A stretch of 9,917 bases of DNA from an uncultured Collinsella sp. (lineage in GTDB: Bacteria; Actinomycetota; Coriobacteriia; Coriobacteriales; Coriobacteriaceae), in NCBI GenBank assembly GCA_902475445.1, contig CABRZN010000075.1:1-9917 (forward strand). Direction: 5' to 3'. Each line of letters begins with the position of its first letter. Within the stretch, counting starts at the first letter, position 1. The notes beneath the pieces were generated by a model. The model searched no databases. It worked only from the letters and a program-made list of their open reading frames with translations, and was not told the origin of the DNA. Position numbers and translations under genes: made by a program. Shown in pieces: positions 6,490-9,917 of this stretch.

Positions 6490-7956
6490 TTGTCACAGTT
6501 CACCGATATCAGCCGCATTAACGTGTGCGGCGGCGACGGCGGAGCCGGATGCATGTCGTTTAGGCGCGAGGCATTTGTCCCCAAGGGCGGCCCCGATGGC
6601 GGCGACGGCGGTCGTGGCGGCAATGTCGTCATCCAGGCCGATGCTCAGCTGTCTTCGTTGATCGATTACCGCTTTAAGCATCACTTCCGCGCCGAACGCG
6701 GCACGCACGGGCAGGGTGCCCGTCGTAACGGTAAGAGCGGCGAGGACCTTATTCTTAAGGTTCCCATGGGTACCGTGGTGCGCGAGCTCGACCCCGAGAC
6801 GCAGACCCCGATGTTCGAGATTGCCGATCTGGTGCATGATGGCGAGCGCGTTGTCGTGGCGCCCGGCGGTGCCGGTGGCCTGGGCAACACGCACTTTGTG
6901 ACGTCGGTGCGCCGCGCGCCCGCGTTCGCTCAGCTGGGCGAACCGGCCGAGGAGCATTGGATTGAGCTCGAGATGAAGCTTATGGCCGATGCTGCGCTCG
7001 TGGGCTTTCCCTCGGTGGGTAAGTCTTCGCTCATCGCGCGCATGAGTGCCGCCCGTCCCAAGATCGCCGACTATCCGTTTACCACGCTCGTGCCGAACCT
7101 CGGCATGGTGCGTGCCGGTGAGTATTCTTACGTCGTTGCCGACGTTCCTGGTTTGATCGAGGGCGCGAGCGAGGGCAAGGGCCTGGGCCACCAGTTCCTG
7201 CGCCACATTGAGCGTACGGCGCTGATCATGCATGTCGTCGACATGACGGGCGGTTTTGAGGATCGCGACCCGGTTGAGGATTACCGCATCATCAACCGTG
7301 AGCTCGAGCAGTATGGCGCCGAGCTTTCGGAGCGTCCGCAGATCGTCGTCGCTAACAAGTGCGATGCGCCGGGCACGGCCGACAAGATTGCCGACCTCAA
7401 GCGCGCCGCGCTCGACGATGGACATATGTTCTTTGCCGTGTCCGCCGTGACGGGCGCCGGCCTCAACACGCTGATGCTTGCCGTGGGCGAGCAGGTGGCT
7501 AAGCTGCGTGCCGAGTTGGCGGTCTCCGCTGAGCCGGTCGATCTTCGCGACGAGGAGTGGGAGCGCCGCCGTCTGCAGCGCGAGAAGCGTTTCCGCATTG
7601 TCCAGGAAGAGCCCGGTGCCTTCCGTGTGGTTGGTCGCGCGATTGAGCGCATGGTCATCCAGACCGATTGGGAAAACGAGGAAGCCGTCATCTACCTGCA
7701 GCATAAGTTTGCTCGTATGGGAGTTGACGACGCGCTCGAGAAGGCCGGTTGCCGTGCGGGCGACGAGGTCCGCATTTGCCAGCGTGCCTTTGACTTTGAG
7801 GGCGCTGAGGACTTCTCGGAGTACGAGGAGCTCGAGGACGCTGGCGAGGACGTTGCCGTTGAGGCCATTGACGTGGCCGACGTTGCGGATGAGGGCGTCG
7901 AGGTTGTCGATGCGGCGGATGTCGCGGACGATGCCGAGACCTCGGAGGGCGAGTAA
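6490..7956 (+). CDS. obgE: Obg GTPase, ribosome assembly factor
   Basis: An essential GTPase that binds the 50S subunit late in assembly and responds to guanine nucleotides including ppGpp. Three domains are visible in 488 residues. The Gly-rich Obg fold is at about 1-160 (FRREAFVPKGGPDGGDGGRG near 24-43). The G domain is at about 165-335, with G1 GFPSVGKSS at 172-180, G2 region DYPFTTL at 194-200, G3 DVPG at 218-221, G4 NKCD at 289-292 and G5 SAV at 318-320. An OCT domain (about 366-436) follows, the C-terminal module seen in Gram-positive Obg proteins. Residues 437-488 are an acidic tail with repeated DVAD/DAAD units, outside the core. TTG start with AGGAGG at 6476-6481. It lies downstream of a terminator hairpin that may lower its expression relative to L21 and L27. 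nadD follows after three bases. Confidence 0.97.
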   Translation: MSQFTDISRINVCGGDGGAGCMSFRREAFVPKGGPDGGDGGRGGNVVIQADAQLSSLIDYRFKHHFRAERGTHGQGARRNGKSGEDLILKVPMGTVVRELDPETQTPMFEIADLVHDGERVVVAPGGAGGLGNTHFVTSVRRAPAFAQLGEPAEEHWIELEMKLMADAALVGFPSVGKSSLIARMSAARPKIADYPFTTLVPNLGMVRAGEYSYVVADVPGLIEGASEGKGLGHQFLRHIERTALIMHVVDMTGGFEDRDPVEDYRIINRELEQYGAELSERPQIVVANKCDAPGTADKIADLKRAALDDGHMFFAVSAVTGAGLNTLMLAVGEQVAKLRAELAVSAEPVDLRDEEWERRRLQREKRFRIVQEEPGAFRVVGRAIERMVIQTDWENEEAVIYLQHKFARMGVDDALEKAGCRAGDEVRICQRAFDFEGAEDFSEYEELEDAGEDVAVEAIDVADVADEGVEVVDAADVADDAETSEGE

Positions 7957-7959
7957 GCC

Positions 7960-8637
7960 ATGTCGCTGCGCGGTGGAATCGGTTTGCCCGAGCTGCCCAT
8001 AAAAGAGGGCAAAGAGTTTCGGCTTGGCATTATGGGCGGCACATTCGACCCGATTCATTACGGGCACCTGGTGACTGCCGAGCAGGCGCGCGAGTCGCTC
8101 GACTTGGACGCTGTGCTCTTTATGCCGGCGGGCTCTCCCGCCTTTAAGCTTGACAAGCCGGTGACGCCTGCCGAGGACCGTTATGCCATGACGGTCCTCG
8201 CCACCGCCGCGAACCCGGCCTTTTTGGCGAGCCGGTTCGAGATCGACCGTCCGGGCGTAACCTATACGGCCGATACGCTTCATGCCCTTCGCGACTTTTA
8301 CCCGCCGCAGGTAAAACTCTACTTTATTACGGGCGCCGACGCGATTATCGAAATTGTGACCTGGCATGATGCCGAGCGAATTGCTGAGCTTGCTACCTTT
8401 ATTGCGGCGACGCGACCGGGTTTTGATATCGATACGGCGCGTGCCCGAATCAAAGAGTCGGGGCTGCCGTTCGATGTGCGCTATATTCAGATTCCGGCGC
8501 TGGCGATCAGCTCGACGAACATTCGTAAGCGAGTTGCCCGCGGCATGAGCGTGCGCTATCTTACGAGCGAGTCTGTGCTCGGCTACATTCGCAAGCGCAG
8601 TTTGTATGTCGATCTGGGTCAAGAAGATTTTGAGTGA
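7960..8637 (+). CDS. nadD: Nicotinate-nucleotide adenylyltransferase
   Basis: This cytoplasmic enzyme joins nicotinate mononucleotide and ATP to form nicotinate adenine dinucleotide plus pyrophosphate, the step before NAD synthetase. The nucleotidyltransferase motif GGTFDPIHYGHL is at 26-37 (HxGH-type His33 and His36). FITGAD is at 122-127, the TWHD segment at 134-137 and the C-terminal ISSTNIRKR at 183-191. It is 225 residues long. There is an N-terminal extension of about 20 residues before the usual start of the fold. The ATG at 7960 is supported by GGAGGG at 7944-7949, inside the end of obgE, so the extension is probably real. The stop codon overlaps the start of yqeK. The order obg-nadD-yqeK-rsfS is common in Gram-positive bacteria. 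Confidence 0.96.
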   Translation: MSLRGGIGLPELPIKEGKEFRLGIMGGTFDPIHYGHLVTAEQARESLDLDAVLFMPAGSPAFKLDKPVTPAEDRYAMTVLATAANPAFLASRFEIDRPGVTYTADTLHALRDFYPPQVKLYFITGADAIIEIVTWHDAERIAELATFIAATRPGFDIDTARARIKESGLPFDVRYIQIPALAISSTNIRKRVARGMSVRYLTSESVLGYIRKRSLYVDLGQEDFE

Positions 8638-9257
8638 TGGGGGCTACGTTGTCGGTAGAGGATCAGTTTGAGGGCGATGAGCGCGCGCTGCTCAAGCGCA
8701 TTCAAGAGCTGCTCGATGTTCGCATGAAAGATAAGCGCAAGCGCTATGTGCATTCGCTGGGTGTTGCCGAGACCGCACTTCATCTGGCCGAGGTCTACGG
8801 CGTTGACCGCTTTGATGCCGCTGCCGCCGGCTTAATTCACGACTGGGACAAGGTGCTTTCCGATGACGAGCTCGTGGCCCGCGCGCTTCACTATGGCATC
8901 AAGGTTGCCGGCTCTCCTTCCGCCGCGACGCCGCTTTTGCATGGCCCTGTTGCCGCCTATGAGCTTCCGCAGCTTTTTCCCGAGCTGTCACCGGCCGTTT
9001 TCCAGGCTGTCGACCGTCACACCGTGGGTGCCTGCGACATGACGCCGCTCGATATGGTGGTCTTTGTGGCAGATGCCATCGAGCCCAACCGCCACGGCGA
9101 CTATGCCCATGCGCTGCGCAAGATGGTGGGGAAGTCCTCGCTCGACGAGTTGTTCTTCTCCTGTTTTGCGCAGGGTCTGGTCTATGTGATCCAGTCCGGG
9201 CGCTATCTTTATCCCACGGTTATTACGATTTACAACCATTACGCCCAGCTGCGCTAG
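8637..9257 (+). CDS. yqeK: YqeK, HD-domain Ap4A hydrolase (symmetrical)
   Basis: The YqeK family uses a metal-binding HD domain to split diadenosine tetraphosphate into two ADP. With ATG 8637 as start (206 residues), the HD ligands visible are His39 (YVHSLGVAETA), His68-Asp69 (GLIHDWDK) and His102 (LLHGPVAAYEL). Further family residues are His128 (DRHTVGACDMT) and Asp146 (FVADAIEPNRH). Start choice is uncertain. GTG at 8634 directly precedes ATG 8637, and the ATG overlaps the nadD stop as TGATG, which favours coupling. TTG at 8649, after GGGGG, is another in-frame option, and only a weak AAGAAG (8621-8626) serves the first two. The position between nadD and rsfS is the usual one. The Ap4A activity is family knowledge, not shown by this sequence. 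Confidence 0.92.
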   Translation: MGATLSVEDQFEGDERALLKRIQELLDVRMKDKRKRYVHSLGVAETALHLAEVYGVDRFDAAAAGLIHDWDKVLSDDELVARALHYGIKVAGSPSAATPLLHGPVAAYELPQLFPELSPAVFQAVDRHTVGACDMTPLDMVVFVADAIEPNRHGDYAHALRKMVGKSSLDELFFSCFAQGLVYVIQSGRYLYPTVITIYNHYAQLR

Positions 9258-9272
9258 CTCGGGTGTGTCTAG

Positions 9273-9279
9273 AAAGAGG
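9273..9279 (+). promoter_or_regulatory. Shine-Dalgarno that fixes the rsfS start
   Basis: AAAGAGG ends six bases before ATG 9286. The in-frame GTG at 9265 lies upstream of it and has no comparable site, so the longer form is rejected. Confidence 0.7.
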
Positions 9280-9285
9280 TATTCC

Positions 9286-9741
9286 ATGGCCGACGAGACC
9301 ATGACTGACGAGCAGATTCTTGAAGGTGTGGAGCACAAGAGTTTCGTTGCCACGTCCGACCGCACCGCCGCCTCGCTGTCCGCGAGCGGTGTCGACGCCG
9401 AGGATGTCGCCCGCGCCGCCGCGCAGGCCGCCTACGACAAGAAGGGCGAGGACGTGCAGGTGCTCGACCTGACCGAGCTTTCCGACGTGTGCGACTACTT
9501 TGTGCTTGCCACCGGTACCAACAACCGCCAGGTCGATTCGATTGTCGACGAGATCGAGGAGAAGGTCGCCGAGGCTTGCGGCGAGAATCCGTTCTCCATC
9601 GAGGGCCGCGAGCAGAAGACCTGGATGCTCATGGACTATGGCTCGGTCGTCGTCCACGTCTTCACTCCCGAAGCCCGCGACTTCTACCGCCTAGAAAAGC
9701 TCTGGGGTGACGCCCCCCAGCTCCCCCTCAACCTCCTCTAG
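9286..9741 (+). CDS. rsfS: Ribosome silencing factor RsfS
   Basis: RsfS binds uL14 on the 50S subunit and blocks joining with 30S when nutrients are short. The 151-residue product carries the family core from about residue 41: VLDLTELSDVCDYFVLATG (59-77), NRQVDSI (80-86), the WMLMDYG segment (113-119), VVVHVF (121-126) and the ending ARDFYRLEKLW (130-140). About 40 residues at the N-terminus (including SFVATSDRTAASLSASGV) come before the conserved fold and are Ala/Ser/Asp-rich, so the protein is longer than typical members of about 110-120 residues. ATG 9286 is chosen over GTG 9265 because AAAGAGG at 9273-9279 serves it. The gene is last in the obgE cluster, 28 bases after yqeK from this start, and is followed by a strong terminator. 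Confidence 0.95.
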   Translation: MADETMTDEQILEGVEHKSFVATSDRTAASLSASGVDAEDVARAAAQAAYDKKGEDVQVLDLTELSDVCDYFVLATGTNNRQVDSIVDEIEEKVAEACGENPFSIEGREQKTWMLMDYGSVVVHVFTPEARDFYRLEKLWGDAPQLPLNLL

Positions 9742-9784
9742 TAGCTCATTTGATACGGGGCTTTTAGCTAGCCTCGCACATTTT

Positions 9785-9827
9785 GCCGGGCAGTTGCGGT
9801 TTTCCGTACCTGCCCGGCTTTCTTTTT
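9785..9827 (+). terminator. Intrinsic terminator after rsfS
   Basis: GCCGGGCAG (9785-9793) pairs perfectly with CTGCCCGGC (9810-9818). After one mismatch the stem continues through T-A, G-U, C-G, G-C and G-C to a TTTT loop (9800-9803). The T-tract TTTCTTTTT follows at 9819-9827. On the opposite strand no T-run follows the hairpin, so it acts for the plus-strand operon rather than for the converging gene. Confidence 0.93.
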
Positions 9828-9839
9828 GCCCAAAGGCGG

Positions 9840-9917
9840 TTAATCGTTGAAGCGGGATTGGCGGCCGAAGGATAGGGCGGTGTCGCCGAACTTGTCTCGG
9901 ACGGCGTCGATGGCGAC
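9840..9917 (-). CDS. C-terminal end of a probable Y-family DNA polymerase (DinB/UmuC-like)
   Basis: Reading the minus strand from the window edge gives 25 in-frame codons and a TAA at 9842-9840. The translated piece begins VAIDAVRDKFGDTALSFG and ends QSRFND. The pattern IDxxRxKFG near a C-terminus recalls the last residues of ImpB/MucB/SamB-type translesion polymerases. The rest of the gene lies outside the window. The gene converges on rsfS, with 98 bases between the stop codons, and the plus-strand terminator lies in that gap. No clear terminator for this gene is visible on the minus strand. That it is a real coding end is fairly likely; the family name rests on one short motif. Confidence 0.55.
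   Translation of the reverse strand, partial: VAIDAVRDKFGDTALSFGRQSRFND

Noticed and set aside
6493..8622. A 709-codon open frame on the minus strand across obgE and nadD
   Set aside because: It lies entirely opposite two securely identified genes. Its length follows from GC-rich codon bias, and the translation is His/Arg-rich with no recognisable domain.
9265..9285. Upstream GTG start for rsfS
   Set aside because: AAAGAGG at 9273-9279 would be inside the coding region and is correctly spaced for ATG 9286.
9756..9776. Small hairpin after rsfS (CGGGGCT pairing with AGCCTCG)
   Set aside because: Seven pairs with one G-U and only a weak, displaced T-run. The stronger terminator at 9785-9827 accounts for the end of the operon.

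Overview
The window is a dense, almost entirely plus-strand stretch of bacterial chromosome. GC-rich codon use, the gene order, and the style of the radical SAM and cell-wall proteins suggest a Coriobacteriia actinobacterium, Collinsella-like. That placement is from recall and was not tested against a database. I see no mobile element, CRISPR array, tRNA or rRNA. No stretch longer than 100 bases lacks a gene.

Layout. (1) 1-2027: the 3' end of a class B penicillin-binding protein (PBP2/mrdA) followed by rodA, the transpeptidase and glycosyltransferase pair that builds lateral-wall peptidoglycan. (2) 2046-5672: a standalone DUF697-like protein of unknown function, a B12-binding-like radical SAM protein (TIGR03960 type) with an extra C-terminal cysteine cluster, and its usual partner, a DUF2344 (TIGR03936-type) protein. 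These genes are very tightly packed: Shine-Dalgarno sequences overlap stop codons, and the last two genes overlap by 4 bases. (3) 5669-6473: a near-consensus promoter with an extended -10, placed over the stop codon of the DUF2344 gene, drives rplU and rpmA (L21 and L27). A strong hairpin plus T-tract closes this unit. (4) 6490-9741: obgE (TTG start), nadD, yqeK and rsfS, a conserved set linking ribosome assembly, NAD synthesis, Ap4A hydrolysis and ribosome silencing, ended by an almost perfect intrinsic terminator at 9785-9827. (5) 9840-9917: the last 25 codons of a converging minus-strand gene that resembles a Y-family DNA polymerase.

How the parts fit. The first block is cell elongation. 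The rplU-rpmA-obgE block is large-subunit supply and assembly. The nadD-yqeK-rsfS block couples cofactor and nucleotide status to translation. The least understood part is the three-gene middle block, and the best candidate for something undescribed is the 309-residue protein. It looks like a DUF697 module behind an N-terminal domain with GTPase-like strand order but no P-loop. The terminator abutting the obgE Shine-Dalgarno is the most interesting regulatory structure.
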